Assembly: GCA_004764695.1 (NCBI GenBank)
Contig: SMSO01000025.1
Span: 3,245,102 to 3,309,101, forward strand
DNA from: Schizochytrium sp. TIO01
Taxonomy: Eukaryota; Sar; Bigyra; Thraustochytrida; Thraustochytriidae
Length of the DNA stretch: 64,000 bases
Direction: 5' to 3'
Below are positions 28,538-42,249 of the stretch, in pieces. Position 1 is the stretch's first letter. Every line of letters starts with the position of its first letter. The translations under genes were made by a program, and so were the position numbers. Below the pieces are notes generated by a model. The model did not search any database. It was not told where the DNA came from and was given only the letters and a program-made list of their open reading frames with translations.

Positions 28538-29050
28538 ATGTCGCACTCTGTGGTGAAGGGCCTCAAGGCCGCTGCTGCCCCCGTGAACGGCGCTGGTCTC
28601 CGCGTGGGCATCGTGTACACGCGTTGGAATGACGAGGTCATCGAGGGCCTTCGCCAGGGCTGCGTTGAGGAGCTCAAGAAGCTCGGCGTAGAGGAGATCA
28701 AGGAGAAGCAGGTGCCTGGTGCCTACGAGCTCCCGTACGCCGCCAAGTGCATGATCGCTAGCTCCGATGTGGATGCAGTTGTCTGTATTGGCTGCCTCAT
28801 TAAGGGATCCACTATGCACTTTGAGTACATCTGTGAAGCCACCTCCCAGGGCATCATGCGCGTGGGCCTCGACACCGGAATCCCTGTCATCTTTGGTGTG
28901 CTCACCTGCCTCAACGATGAGCAGGCTCTCTACCGCGCAGGTCTCACCGAGGACGGCGGCCACAACCACGGACCGGAATGGGCCACCACCGCTGTCGAGA
29001 TGGCGCTCCTTGGCAAAGAGAGCGGCGTTTCGCGCTCTCGCTCCGTATAA
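28538..29050 (+). CDS. ribH: 6,7-dimethyl-8-ribityllumazine synthase
   Basis: Condenses 5-amino-6-ribitylamino-uracil with 3,4-dihydroxy-2-butanone 4-phosphate, the penultimate step of riboflavin synthesis. 170 residues from ATG 28538, a normal length (150-180). Family motifs in order: TRWNDEVI (usual RFN-x-x-I), VPGAYELPYAAK, CIGCLIKGSTMHFEYI with the catalytic-site His, GIPVIFGVLTCLNDEQALYRAG, and NHGPEWATTAVEM. No N-terminal transit peptide is visible, so the enzyme is probably cytosolic unless a 5' exon is missed. Codons are GC3-rich. The gene symbol is the bacterial one; RIB4 is the fungal name. No other riboflavin gene is in the window. Confidence 0.95.
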   Translation: MSHSVVKGLKAAAAPVNGAGLRVGIVYTRWNDEVIEGLRQGCVEELKKLGVEEIKEKQVPGAYELPYAAKCMIASSDVDAVVCIGCLIKGSTMHFEYICEATSQGIMRVGLDTGIPVIFGVLTCLNDEQALYRAGLTEDGGHNHGPEWATTAVEMALLGKESGVSRSRSV

Positions 29051-29927
29051 TTAGTTCAATCTGCAGCTTTATATCCTCAACTTTATATCTATCTATGCCT
29101 AACCGTCGCTTTTATATTTTTCTCTACATGCATCCCTGTCACTAGAAGTTGTAAATCGGTCATGAATTGACTTGCTTGACTTGGATCGCTTAACTTTGCC
29201 AACTTGATTTTGCCTGCTTCATGTTGCCTGCTATATTCAATTTAATTGCCAATGGTATTCGAAGTGGAATCATCTTTCCATGGACTTAGGGTCACAGGTT
29301 TAAGCTAAACAAATTATAATATCTACTGCTAATCTTGATGAGTCTTGCTGCTAGCCTAGGCTAGCCTGTGGAATTTTAATCCTCTTGATGTTTTCATGCT
29401 TTTAGCTATGAGTGAATGCCTTTCATAATTAGATAAGCGCTGGGTTAAACGGCGTTTCAGGAATTGTCGGAGTTAGCGTATTATATTTTAAAAGTGAAAT
29501 TCGCGTCCTTCAACACAAGTAACATCTTGATTATACTAAAAGGTTTGCTGTGCGTTTGGAGTTTCATCCATTAGGGCCCACCTTTCATTCTTGCTTGCTA
29601 TTAATAATACAACGGCTGAAATATTCTTTCCACTTCAACACAGGGAAGGGCGAACTAATTAGAAAGCCAAACACGGACAGTAATAGAAGGACTTTATATG
29701 ATTGTTCTATATAATTGTTCTATCGTTAAAGTTTGTAGAAAAGTAGAAAAGAACGGTCCATGCAATAATGGCGGATGCTTTTCCTTATTGGTCCATTCTG
29801 AAATTGTGTCAGTATTCTTGAGAAACAGATAAGAAAGTGAACGTCACAAAGACCAGATTTGAAGCAGCATAAATACGAAAAGAGAAAAGAAAAAACGGAG
29901 CCTACAAGAAAATGCGTAGATGGGCCC
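29051..29927. other. Intergenic region between convergent genes
   Basis: AT-rich 3' flanks of lumazine synthase and the Orai gene. Contains a 16-bp perfect palindrome GCTAGCCTAGGCTAGC at 29350-29365. No gene seen. Confidence 0.6.
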
Positions 29928-30680
29928 TTAGACATTGGTTGCAAGGCGAGGGTCGCGCGTGGGATCATCATCCTGCATCTCGCTAATACGTGCATTGTCA
30001 CCAAGCTCAAACTCAGCTCCGAAACCATTGCTTTGGCTAGAGTGATGCGAGCGTCCAAGCCCATGCTGGGAAGAATTGTTATTGCGTACATGCTCAATGT
30101 GAAATGTGACTTGCTCAGTAAGATAACTTCCCCATTTCAGATGCACAGAAAGCCAGTAGCAGATGGCAGTAGCACAAATAACAGTGTTCACAGCTGCAAT
30201 AAACATGTGGTCAAAAAACAAGACCCAGCTAGCCAGTGCCAGATTTGTAAGAAAAAGTGGCACTCCCATTGTAAAGAACCAAAAAGCGCGCATCCAATCT
30301 TCTTCGCATCTCAAGACCCAAAACTGCTGGAATGGCATTTTTACGCGCTCAAGGTCAAATGCCTTGAGCACACCAACGAGCATAAGCGTACATATCACAA
30401 ATGACATACTCATGATGCAAACTGTTAAGGCTGTGCAAAATCCCCAAAGTGCCAGTACTACTGTGGACACGTCATCAGGGATATTGATCTCTACAAGAAT
30501 GCTCATGCTAAAGCCTGCGAGCAGCGCCGCAAGACTGGCCGTTGATCTAAGCTGCTCACATTTCTCATCAATTTGCCGCCGCAGGATCTCGAGCTTTCTA
30601 TACTTGATCTCCTCCTCGCGCCATTTGGTTGCCAAGTGAACGTCGGCAAGCGCCAACCCTGCGTTGAAAAGCTCTGCCAT
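29928..30680 (-). CDS. Orai-like Ca2+ release-activated Ca2+ channel
   Basis: Orai subunits form the hexameric plasma-membrane pore of store-operated Ca2+ entry. 250 residues from ATG 30680 with four hydrophobic segments (about 46-66, 73-103, 132-156, 158-180). The first carries the Orai signature: 'SLAALLAGFSMSILVEINI' aligns with human ORAI1 'TSALLSGFAMVAMVEVQL', placing E64 at the selectivity-filter Glu (E106) and keeping L53 (L95), G56 (G98) and F57 (F99). S60 replaces the hydrophobic gate V102 and S49 replaces R91. The third segment has N146 at the place of E190. The N-terminus has a charged helix, as in Orai; the C-terminus is polar and His/Ser/Asn-rich without a clear coiled coil for STIM binding. 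No STIM gene is in the window. Confidence 0.8.
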   Translation of the reverse strand: MAELFNAGLALADVHLATKWREEEIKYRKLEILRRQIDEKCEQLRSTASLAALLAGFSMSILVEINIPDDVSTVVLALWGFCTALTVCIMSMSFVICTLMLVGVLKAFDLERVKMPFQQFWVLRCEEDWMRAFWFFTMGVPLFLTNLALASWVLFFDHMFIAAVNTVICATAICYWLSVHLKWGSYLTEQVTFHIEHVRNNNSSQHGLGRSHHSSQSNGFGAEFELGDNARISEMQDDDPTRDPRLATNV

Positions 30681-33600
30681 GGGCTCTGCTGGATGTCGGT
30701 TCCAAGCTCTCCCTCTGCCTCACCAAGATTTTCCAAGAAACACGTCAAGAGTTTTGCTATCCCAGCAATAAATACAGAAGCCGTTCACCACTCCTCAGCG
30801 GCGCTTAGTCTCTTTTAAGGTTGTGTCTTTGTCTCTCTCCACAATGTCACGGACTGCCTCGAGTGGCCAATCACTTTGCGTTGCTGACCAATTGGGATCA
30901 ACAACGAAATAGGTAGGTTCGAGAGATGAACTTTTTTTCTTTTTCATTTTTTTCCTTTAATTTCAAGACCTCGAGCACCAACAATGTAATTCAAACAGCT
31001 GAGTAGTTGCGCAACATCAAATTTAGTCAGAGGGAGAAAGCAGGTGGCAAGCCTAGGTTGCTGCAAAACGCCAACTAATGCATAGGAGTAACGATTCGAC
31101 GCACGGTTCACTGAAGATAGCAAATATCGATAAAAATAAAAATAAAAATAATTGAGTACTCGAAATACGTATATGCCTTCGTGAGTTCCTGCAAATTACC
31201 TCAATCTTGGAAAAATGCCACATGGATTGATGACTTGGGGCTGTTGTAACGTGAGATGGAAATGATAAAGGCCTGAGGTCTCCTCAATTTGGGGAACCAC
31301 ACCTACTAATACTCTACGTCTTAGATTGTTAGTGTGAGCTACCAAATGAATTCCCCAATAAATTTGATTTCCTTGATGCTGTGGCTGACTAGTTCGTGCC
31401 TCTCTTTTCTAATACCATTGAATCAAAACTTATCTATAAATTCATTATAAAGATACATTGAGTTCGTTGGGAGTTACAATCTTATTCATGCCAATTTTTC
31501 TCATTTGAAACCTTCGTCTTCTTCGCTCTCTTCTGGTGTTTTCGATTTAAGTAAATGGTTGAATTTTTGGACATGGGACGATGAAACCAGTACATCAGGA
31601 TCTTGGGTTTCGATCTGGTTGTTTTTCTATTCAAAGTTGAACTTTTAAACCGCGACCTTTGACTGATAAAAAGATGCTCGTAAGTCTTGAGAGTATGAAC
31701 AAAAGACTTTTTTGAGTTTGTTCTTATGACTTTGTGATCGGTTCATCTTGCAAAGAATTCTTCAAATTAAGTATCATTCCAAAAAGCACATGAAGGAATC
31801 GACTCTTGATATACATGTTTTTTAAAAATGCAAATTTCCATTCATTAGTTTCACTCTTAGTGCACTTGGGTTCATCATTTTCTTATGCATGCATGTTAAA
31901 GCAATTCTTGAGTTCCGGCCAAAACCGTCCTGCATTTTCTTTAACGGGAGGAGGCATTGTATTACTAGAGCTTTTAGCAGGTTGTTGTAAGGCCTCAAGG
32001 GATTAGAAATGGCATAGAATCAGAATTAGTCAACAACCAGATGCGTATGTGCATCAAGGAAGTAAGAAACTGGAACTGCACGTGCACATACAATAGAATG
32101 AGCAGGGTGAAAGTTTATTTATTTAAATATAATTTTGAAGCAGAGGATTAACTCAAACATTTCAATGGCGTCTCAAGCCTAGATCAAATTCGACGTACCG
32201 CCTAATTCTAACATGAATTAGCCTGCCATTAAAAGGACAACAGATCAATAAATTTTAAACCAAAGTTTATCAAGCAACCCTTTGCCTTCGTCAAGCCTTC
32301 TTTAAAGTTCCTTGCTTTGACAGCTTCAGACTGGCAAGATTCATCCTTCAAGCCGCCTACATCATGTAAAAATACTTTGTGATTATTAATATATTATCCG
32401 AGAATTACGTATATGAATAGCTTTCGCAGATTCCGAGAGGTTAGAATCTTCGGTCTTCTCAACTATCGAGTCAGATCTCTACAGCCAGCACGCAGCTAGA
32501 ACTTCAGCATATGACGGGAGGCATTTAAATGAACAATATGATTAGACACCATATTGACATAAGCCAATACGTAGAATATTATGTGCAATGGAATTGTGCT
32601 AAACCAGAATTGGTACTAGTATCATCACCAAGTCGATGCAATATTTTAAAGCCAAGGCTTGTGAAGCATTACGTTCTAAACGCTATAATATAATGGATCA
32701 ATTGCAGCTTGTCAACAAGAACAAACAACTTAGAAAATGGCTAAAATTTTCATTACTTCGTGGTGTTTCTCGAGTTCATTCTAATAGATTAATCTTCAAC
32801 ATTGATGTTCTGCGATGGGGGGAACTTGGGAGTAGCTCTTACTTAGTCTTGCCAGTAATAAGAAACAGGCTTAAAGTCTCTGCTGATAGGGTTTACACAG
32901 ATGCTTGTTGTAATTCTTTCTCTATGTACCCCGGTTGAAGAAGTTAATTGACAGATTTACGAAACCATTAAATCTCTGCAATGACGTTCCGGGTCCCTAA
33001 CAAGCAGGCTAACGGGTATTCCGCTTTATGCGAAGAATATTGATTTGTGCCCACGAATGAGCTTGTTTTGCAATAGGGTTGTCCTTATTTTGGTATAATT
33101 AATGTGGTAGTTGGGACTCTTAAATATTCTTGATGTGTGCTAGACAAATCTGAGGAAGTATGGCCGTCTCTCATATTAAAATTCTATCATACTTGATTCT
33201 AACGAATGCGTATGTACACGTTTGAATGTTAACTCCACAGCGATGCAAATCAAATTCCCAGGCTCAGAGTTCGCTCGACTGATTGCTGATGAGCAAAAAA
33301 CAGCTCGAAGAAAGTCTCAAATCCTCGAAGGCTTCCAATATAGCGTTTAGAACTCTGGCAATGTCGTCTTTATTGGTTCCTTTTGTTAGAGACTTCAGCA
33401 ATATTCCATAGATCCTCTCCTTTGATGTCTTGAAGACCATTAAATGCAACTTTGGGGCATTTACTAGTGTTTCTTGCCTTCCTATTTCTTGCCGAGCTTT
33501 GTTTATAGTTATCTTATTTTACAACATTAATGGCCTCTCTACGTGAACATATTAGCAGAGTCATATGACCGAGATTTATCAGGCAAAGGTAAAAGAAAGT

Positions 33601-35200
33601 AAGATCTGCGGGCTACAGACTTGAAGTGAATATGTAACTGTTCTCATTACCTATTCTGCTTTATTCTATCCACAGGTTTGAACATGTGGCCCAACGATCA
33701 GAAATTCCTTAATTTCTTTAAAACGTTTCGTTTAAATCCTTTTTGACACAATTTTAGCCTTACATGGCATACAGTGTTTTGTTCATACAATCAAATCATC
33801 CGATTGATGAACTAAACAATTGTAAAGAAAATTTGATCAATAAATTCTGCTAGTGTGATGCAGGTTCAGAATTATTTATCCGTATGCTCCGGCGATATGT
33901 AAACAAGATTTAGGACCTTTTGTAGTAAAAGTAGAGACAAATTTCAGGGCCTTAAATGTTCATTTTACTACAAAAAGATATATGCAAAATTTTGAGCTGT
34001 ATTGTGAATGGTAAAAAACTTCAAATCTTCATTTTTGATCTCGAATTTCAAGGGAGAATTCTTTGCGTATTCTTCGAAAGAGGTGAAGTTTGCTTCTGTT
34101 TTACCTCTCATGGATTTGAGTAGAGTTTTGATGCTTGGTGGAGATCTCAGCTCTGAACATGAATATAAAAGATTTACATAGTTCGAATTATGAACTATTC
34201 TTCTCTCGAATTTTGGCTTTGGTTATTCTGACTATCATATTTGAACCCTAGGTTTTATAGAATAGGACTGCACACTCAAAGTAAATGGGCGACCTCCTAT
34301 TAGGATGCAACGAATTGCATTTTCAGAAATAGTAGTAGGGTTATCGGCTAGAAGACTGTCTCCAAATCGCACGTGAGCACGAATTGATGTTGTGAATTAT
34401 CCCATTGGGTTACTAACGTTTCCCAATTTTTTCAGCTACAGGCAATGCACCTCTGTTGTAATGGTAGAAGGCTTCTTTGCTGGTGTGCAATGTCCATTCC
34501 AATTTTTCTATACTCGTGTCATAGAGGCTTTGAACATGAATGTTATGCAAGTTTAGGAACAAGAACTTTTCTTTTGCAAATCTATCAGAATATAGTACAT
34601 TTCAAAGGCGTCGGCCAATACCTGTTTCGCGAAACTTTGGTCGAGATCTCTCTGCCACAACTTGCTATTTATCATTCTAAAATGGTTTCTAAAGGATTCT
34701 TCAATTCAGGAGCGAAGCATTAACTATTCAACTTTTAATTTTCTTTGACAAGGGAACATGTTCGTAAAAAATGAGGCGACAGTTTCATAGTGGTGCTGGC
34801 GGTGACGAGCGATCCTTTGGCCAGCACAGCAAGTTGTGTCTTATTTATTTGCACGTAAATTTGTACATTTTAAAGTAATGATACATCATTCATTGTATGC
34901 TTTTAATTGAAAAAGAAGATCATATCAAGAAGATCATATAGAAAAAAAAAAAAGTTTCTCAGCAAAAGAAAAGAAGAAAAAAGAAAAAAGAAAAAAGAAA
35001 AATACAACCTCTTTAAAAATAATTTCAAAGTAGAAAAAATTGGTGTGGGAAGAAGGCTTATAGTTTGAAAAGGAAAGAACAATCTTTAAGAAGGGTACAA
35101 AAGTAAAACTAATGTAATACTTTCTGCCATTCGGTACTTGCTAGCTTTAAAAGAATAGAGCAAAACTTTACAATAACCAAGCCAGGCAAGTCCGTTCGCT
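30681..35200. other. AT-rich gap with no convincing gene
   Basis: The first 300 bp should hold the Orai promoter. The rest is AT-rich unique sequence with few repeats (an A/G-rich run at 34940-35000). Short open frames at 32636-32938 (+) and 33264-33449 (-) look slightly protein-like but stand alone; decayed exons are possible. No RNA gene seen. Confidence 0.5.
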
Positions 35201-38200
35201 TGTCTGTCCTGTCTGAAGCCGTTAAGATCTTACTCGAACGTCTCTGCAGGAAATCTGTGATAGCACAGCAACAACAATCTGAACATCATCCGAATTAGTT
35301 GCCCTGGTATCATCGTTCCTCCAGGGCCTTCCCAAGAGATAGGTACCTACAAAGAAAGAAACGAAGTAACAACAAATAATACAATAAAAAGTTCTGCAGC
35401 ACAATAAATCAAACGGCACACAAGTGCACAGCAATCGCACAGCTTTCTGCCGTGAAGGATAGATTCCTCCGCATCTTCTGCCCAGCCCAAAGCTTGGCCA
35501 AATACACTCGAAGAAGAGTTTCTGCTTCAGCTAAACATCATCAGAATATGAGATGCCGAGATATAGCTCCTCTAAAGTTGATCTTGGCGCATCGATCAGT
35601 CTACCCTAGGTATGTATCCAATTCCATAAACAACCATTGCATTACGTACCTACTTCTTCGTATGCGTGCCAGCCGCGCTGAGTGTAATGAGTGAGTAATC
35701 GAGTGCATGCGATCGACTCGGACTTCGAGTGCCAGTTAAGCGCTCACTTCGAGGAGCCTCAAAGATTTCGAACAAGCCATCCTGAACTTCAGGCTACGAT
35801 GGGCTTTAGCATTCGCCTTCGGCATCATTTCCCTCGGCGTGTGATGTAAATCTATCAATCAATCAATCCAGCTGTAAATCCTGCATGTATTCTTCAAGTT
35901 GCTAGTACAGAAGAGCGATCTTCGCAGCAACAGCAGCAGTAGCAGCAGCAGCAGCGACGATAGATAGCCCGGAGAAGGGTGACAGTGAGCCACTCCAAGC
36001 GAGGAGAGCGAACTCGAAGGACCAGCTATCAATCTGGCATTCTCTCCATTACTTCGCCACAACGGCCACGCGCCGCCAGCTCATAGAAGACGCTGTAAAT
36101 AAAACTGATCGATCGTAGAGGCACCGTGGTCCTCCCTTCGCCGCTACATCAATCGAAGAATCAAGCGAGCCAGCCAACAAGCAAGCAAGCCAGCGAGCCA
36201 GCCAACAACATGCGCAAGCTATCTTGAATGATCAAAACCAACACGCAAGTTGAGCAAACGGCGTCACAAGAATCTTGGGTTCTTGCTGCGGAAGAAGACG
36301 AATATGACCCTCTCTCTGCCGGCGTTTCGAGCGACCCAGCTACTCGTAGTTCTTTCTTTCTTTCTTTCTTAGTTAGTTAGTTCGTTAGTTAGTTAGTACA
36401 GGCGGGCACTTGCAAACGACCGTGAAGTTTTCCCTTCCTGGTGTTCCCAAGAAAAGGTTTTTACTGTCTTCTGTTTGAGTTTAACTTTTAAAAAGAGATG
36501 TGCCTCTGATACACTGACAGAGAGAGATACCTACTACTTACTGCCTCTTACAGTTGAGCAGGCGGTTGCTTGCTGAGGCTCTTCTCGATGGGTCTGCGGC
36601 ATCACATATCTATCGTTCTGGCGAACCTGGTTCCTTTTTAGTTTCACGCGACCTTCTTCTTCCTGCAGATTTATCTTCGCTTCGTACAAAAGTAATTACT
36701 AAAAGAAAAGAAAAGAAAAGAAAGTTGGTTTGCAGTTATTTGTTGTAAATGATACATAATAGCACGTAGAAAGAAGTTCCAACCAACTTGAACCATCTGC
36801 AGTGATTCCTTTTGCCAAGCGAGCTCGATTGCTCCTGCTACCAACGATAAAAGCCCAGTGCTCGGGTTCTTGCTCGCACCAGAAAGGAGGTCACGCCTAT
36901 CCATCTACTCATCCAAATGCCATCTAGTATTATGAATGCAAGAGTGGATGCCACGACCCGATCTATTCTCGAGCTCAAAATAGCAAAATAAAGCGAAACC
37001 AGATATTCTACGTGTTTTGATTTAAACATTTAAATAAAAAATTTCATAGGGCGTGTCGATAAAAACTTGAGCTGTTTGTTTGTTGCTTGTTTCAATCGTC
37101 ACCCAGCAAACCTGAAGAATAAAGCCCCGCGCAAAGAAACTGTCGCTTCTTCAATTATGTTGTTATTTTATTGTTCTGTGTATAACATTTCATTTATTTT
37201 AAATTTAAAAACAATGAAAAGAAAAATATTCTTTCACAACTTCCCATATCTCTGGAGTGAAATCCAAAAGCTTCATTGAAAGCTTAATATTAGCAGAAAA
37301 TGTTCTTTAGAGCAATGTGTGGGTTTGTTTAATTTAAAAGAAAAAGAAAAGAAAAGAAAACAATATATGTGTATTTTGATTACTTTCTTTTCAGAGTCTA
37401 GAGTGTGTTGAGTAGCGATAGGCATTTATTTTTTAGTTCCTACGTACTTTTTCCCTTTCACATGAAAAGGAAAAAAAAGCGAGCAAAGCCAACGATGGTG
37501 CTGGTGGCTCGATTGCCCGTAGGCCCTGAGGTGGCCAGCGGGCTAGCTAGCTCAACGCCAAATGACGCGACCCAGGGCTTCATCTGAGCCGGGTTCTCCA
37601 AGCCCTGGCAGTTCTTCATTGAACCCTCAAATTAAAGTCATACCTCGCACGCGAAGAAGTCCTGTTTTCACGTGATGATAATTTCCGAGGGGTGCCACCG
37701 GCACGTGCTTAATTAAATTCGAAGCCGCCGCGAGCTGGCACCATGCACTCGTTTTAATTTTACCTTGCTTAGCAAAGATTTCCCGCCGCTACGAACTAAC
37801 TACCTCTCGAACTCGAACTCAAGCTCGGGCATCTCGTCTTCGTTGCGTGGAAACAAATGTCTCTTCGGCCAAGATCTTCGTGATGTGCGAGAACGCCTTC
37901 AGCTCGGTATGCTTTCGTGAAATTGCAAGAACTTGAAGAGGCCCAAACTTCGATTCATCGAGGCCCCGATTCGGAAATCCTGCTACGAAGCCAATCAGCA
38001 CAAATGGTGGGTAAGTTCGCCGCAATCGACAGCCAAGACGGACATGAATGACATTCATTTCCTGCTGACAGACTGACTGACTGACTGACTGACTGAGGAG
38101 CTGCCATTTTACAAACAACTCGCAACGGAGCGAAGATTTGCGCGGTATTGCAACAGCACAACGACTCCAACGGTCACGCGAGCTCGAGCTTCACAAAACG

Positions 38201-41200
38201 AGAGCCCGAAAGTCTTTTCCCGTAATGGCCACAACGGCGCTATCAGCAGCGAATTACGCGTTGTGAATTGTAGCACCTTCATTTTCAACTTCTACAATGC
38301 AAGATCGCGCTGTGCATTGAATTCCAAGGGCCGTCGCTCAACTGCCGCCGCCACCGCGACGATCGATCCTCATGGACCCGGAGGTTTCCCATTTGGCCAC
38401 GGGCCGTGAGCTTTCTTCAGCGCCTTCCATTCCGGCTGGACTTTGAGTTGTAGCACGTTCACCGGTCTTTATCTATCACTCGAAAAGGATCTCTCTCTTT
38501 CGCAGGCGCTGCTACGAGCACTTTCGGTTTTCCGTGAGGGAACTTGTGCGGCGCGTGCCGTGAGGCACATTGTTATTATCATACAGACAGGCAGACAGAC
38601 ATTCCGTCGTGACCGAGAAGAAGACTATGCGTGTTCTGGTTCTTCATTTCAAGTTGATTATCTGTAGACAGGCGTGTTTATTTCATTTCATTTCATTTTG
38701 CTTTGCTTTACTTCGTTTTTTGTTTTGTTTTGTTTTGTTTTCGAGATGGGTTTTGCGGGAAGCTGCACGAGGGTACTTTACTACTTTGTTGATCTCGGAA
38801 ACAGCAGCAGGGACCATGCATCCACCACCGCCGTCGTCGCAGCACTGGCGTGAAATCAAATCTCTCTTGGACCGAGCACATATTCTGTCGCGACTTGCTT
38901 ACTGAGGAACGCTGAGAGAGCTCAGCAGCTGAGTCTACAAAGCAGCAGAATAAATATACAAACAAGTAGCTTCAAAGTGAGAAATACAGCGTTTGCTCTT
39001 TCCAAAAACATAACAAAGAAAGAAACAAAGAGACAAAATCTTCTATAAATCTTTAGAAAAAATCGAAGAGGGTGTGCATGATAGATAGGACAAATCAGGC
39101 CTTGGTTGTCCAGCTGACGATTCTAATCAGATTGATTGCAAGTACTGAGTGGGCCAAGTGGCCACCAGCACTCCCTCGCTCTCGGCCAAAGGGCAATGGA
39201 TTCGGGACAACTTGGCCGCGGGTTACCGATAGACTGATTCCCCCCTACAACTTTTCCACAACTGTCCAATGGAGAACCGCTTCCTCATTCAGGTTGCTTT
39301 AATTTCGATGCGAAATTGTCATAATTTATGATGACCGCGCTCTTTGTAATCTGAGAGTCGAGGTTCCTCGATAATGGAGTTTAGACCATCCTCATTGCGA
39401 ACCTTTGGGGTCCTTTTCGGAATCATCCGCTGCGTAATTAATGCCTCAAGTGACCTTCCAGCAATCAGGATCGAGTTACGAATAACGGAGGGTGTGCGAG
39501 ATTTGAGTGCACTTGAATATTTTTAGGCCTCACGAACGACAATGTACTACAGAAAAACCAACTAAACTATGAATAGGTAGTTAGATAGTGGTAAGTTTAA
39601 TCATAACTTGGAGGAGTTTGTCAATATGGGGATTGTGTGCACGGGTGACTGATATTTCTTCGTCAGTTTTGTCCTTTTCAACCTGCAAAGAGGCAACGAA
39701 AGTTTGGGAGGGGAATTCGGGATTAGGGTTCAGAGTTGTTGACTTGCTCGTCTTGTTCGTCAGAGACAAAGTAAAATGACTATTACATTTCAAAAAATAA
39801 TAGAATAAGAATTGTTTAAAGAGTAATAAGAAGAAATTATATTTCAAAAAAAAAGAAGAAGAAAAAAAGAGGATGGAACTACATCGTTAGTTCTATGTGT
39901 AATGATTTGAAATTTGACATATGAGGTCGTCGCTGAGATGTTTTTGAACACATGGAGCTTGAAATGTTCAACTTGAAGTTGATGACGACGCATCTCTTCT
40001 TCTACTTTGTGAAGATACAAAGCGTTTCTGTTAACAAGAACCAAAAAAGAAAAGAAGCTTGAACAGAATAGGTAGAAATAGCTGTTCCCAACTTACAAGA
40101 GGGAAACGGTAGTAGCGGAAAGAGCCTCGTGATCGTCACATTTCAAGTATGTACCTAGGTACCCTTTTCTTTTTTCTCAGTCTCAAACTTATCTTGCATC
40201 TTTGTCCATGGTTTTAGCTTTCCAGGTGGGTGGGTGCTGATACTTAAATACCTGCCTGCTAGTAGTACGTATTGTTAAATTTTCAACTTTCAATTCTATT
40301 CTCAAAGTTTTCAAGTTGTAAAAGAAGAAAAGAAGAGGAAGGAGAGCAAGCCCAGTAGTACTTGCTACGAGCGACATAATCGTTCGGGCTCAGATAGGCT
40401 GGACCATGCTCAGATCCTGAGATGGCACCGCAGCTCGATTGAGTGCGCGAGACCTCTTTACAACCACGCTCGATCTTTTTTGCTTGTTTTTTGTTTCTTT
40501 CAGAGTTTGCAGAACCACACGCCTTAATTTTCTCGAACTGAGCAACGACTCTTTTTACTTTGCCACCCTCTTTGAATCATTCTCTGCAATCGCTGCAACA
40601 AACAAACAAAGTTATAGACCATGCTTACTTAAAGTCTTGTTCTGCTCAAAGGTAACGCATGACTAATTTGACATATCCATGGCGAGTTATTTGCACTCAT
40701 CCACCAACACCATCTCTGAAGAAACTAGCGTTACCTACCTTCGCCTAGGCCGGAAAACAGCAATTTCTCAAAGTTGTTCGTTGCTGTCGTCGTTGTTGTT
40801 GAGAAAAGAAAAAGACCTAAATGTCTCAAATAATACGACCTGAACGACTCGCTCGATCGTCTCCCTCCCAGGAGCGACAATAGTCCACGCGCCCATCACG
40901 ATGTCTACTACTCCAGAATAAGACGAGCACATCTTTCATTTCGCTCTTGGGCTGGGTACCACGATAAAACATTTGGTGCTCTGCCCATCCCCATCTGAGA
41001 TTGATTACAAACAAAGCACCTGCTGCTCGGAGAACTCGGGAAAAGTCTGGGGATTCGTGAGTATAATTGTATGCGCGTAGGCAGGCCCCGCCAAGCTCAA
41101 GTTCAACTCGAGCGTTTAGGCGTGCGAACCCGAGCAGGTTTCGAGCCAGGCTTTGTTTGTTTGGCCCCTTCTCCTTGAGGGGGCAACTCCGTCGAAGCCG

Positions 41201-41490
41201 TCGCTTGGCATGACCAGCCCTTCGCAGCCTACTGACCTCGAGTTGGCAACCAAGCTTCGAAGGCCTCTTCCGAGCAACCTGGAGCTTGCTTGACCTGCGA
41301 ACACAAGGCAGCCGAGCATCTGCGCGCGTGGAAAAGTCCCCGTCTGTGTCCTGTTTCTTCGACCTCGAGCACCTCGTGTGCCCGAGAACCATGATCGCGA
41401 ACCTGAAGAGATCCGAGCCGAGGAAGACCTGCGGATTCTCGTGAAACTGGATTCTGTGCCTCCAACCTTGTGCTGGTTCGCCACAGCCAG
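35201..41490. other. Gene-poor repeat-rich region, left part
   Basis: Alternates AT-rich and moderately GC-rich DNA with short repeats: GCAGCA runs near 35925-35960, TTTC plus TTAG near 36354-36400, GACT/ACTG at 38070-38096, TTTTG/TTTCA runs near 38680-38740. Open frames such as 40826-41392 (-) have shadow-like composition. I see no supported gene. Confidence 0.5.
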
Positions 41491-41497
41491 CTTCTTC

Positions 41498-41558
41498 TAG
41501 CTAGCTAGCTAGCTAGCTAGCCAAGTGTGCGATGGCAGAACCAGCGCGGGCCGAGTCT

Positions 41559-41585
<27 letters not shown>
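41498..41585. repeat. (TAGC)n then (CT)n microsatellites
   Basis: TAGC units at 41498-41520 and a CT run at about 41560-41585, separated by 40 bp. Confidence 0.85.
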
Positions 41586-41590
<5 letters not shown>

Positions 41591-42249
41591 CGCGGAGCAG
41601 CTCAAGCTGGCTGCGCTGCCTGGCGCCGCCCATCGCGAGCGCGCCGAAGTCCAAATGCATTTTGCTCCCTCAATTTGAATTCCCTCAAGGCGGCGATGGT
41701 GCTCCTCTGATTTTGCGTTGCGCAAAAGATAGGAACTGGCTCACTCGTGTGGATCTTCGCGGCGCTCTCGAGATCCCTTGGGGTTCTTTCGCAAGAACTC
41801 TGCCCGGAGTGTCTGGAGGTTCGCCAGCGCCCCGCTGCGAGGCGGCTTGACGGGTCTCTGGTGCCTCGGAGGCGGCTGCTCTGCCAGGGCGGTCTTGGCG
41901 GCGGTACGCAAGGTCGAGGGAACCCGTGCGTTGCCTGCATGCACGTATCCATGCAAGATCTCCTTGGCGGTGGTGGGTGCTGCGGCGTTGTTTCCAAGCG
42001 AACAAACAGTCTACGCGGTTGAGAAACCGGGTGGTGCCGTGATCGCCTTCCGTCACTCAGCGCGATTCCTTGAGCGCGACCAGCCAGCAGCCACGAAGCC
42101 CAAGTCGGTCCCACCTCCTCGGTTGGTCTCGCCTGCTTGTGCTTTCTTTCTCAGTTCCGTCGAATTCCTCGAGTTCTTCTTCAATTCGCGACTTTCTCTG
42201 TGCACGTACCGCTTAAACCGCCTATCCGTTCTGTCCTTTTGGTATCCTC

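Noticed and set aside
40826-41392. 188-codon minus-strand ORF in a GC-rich island
   Set aside because: Arg/Ser/Gly-rich shadow-type composition with overlapping open frames on both strands; no motif.
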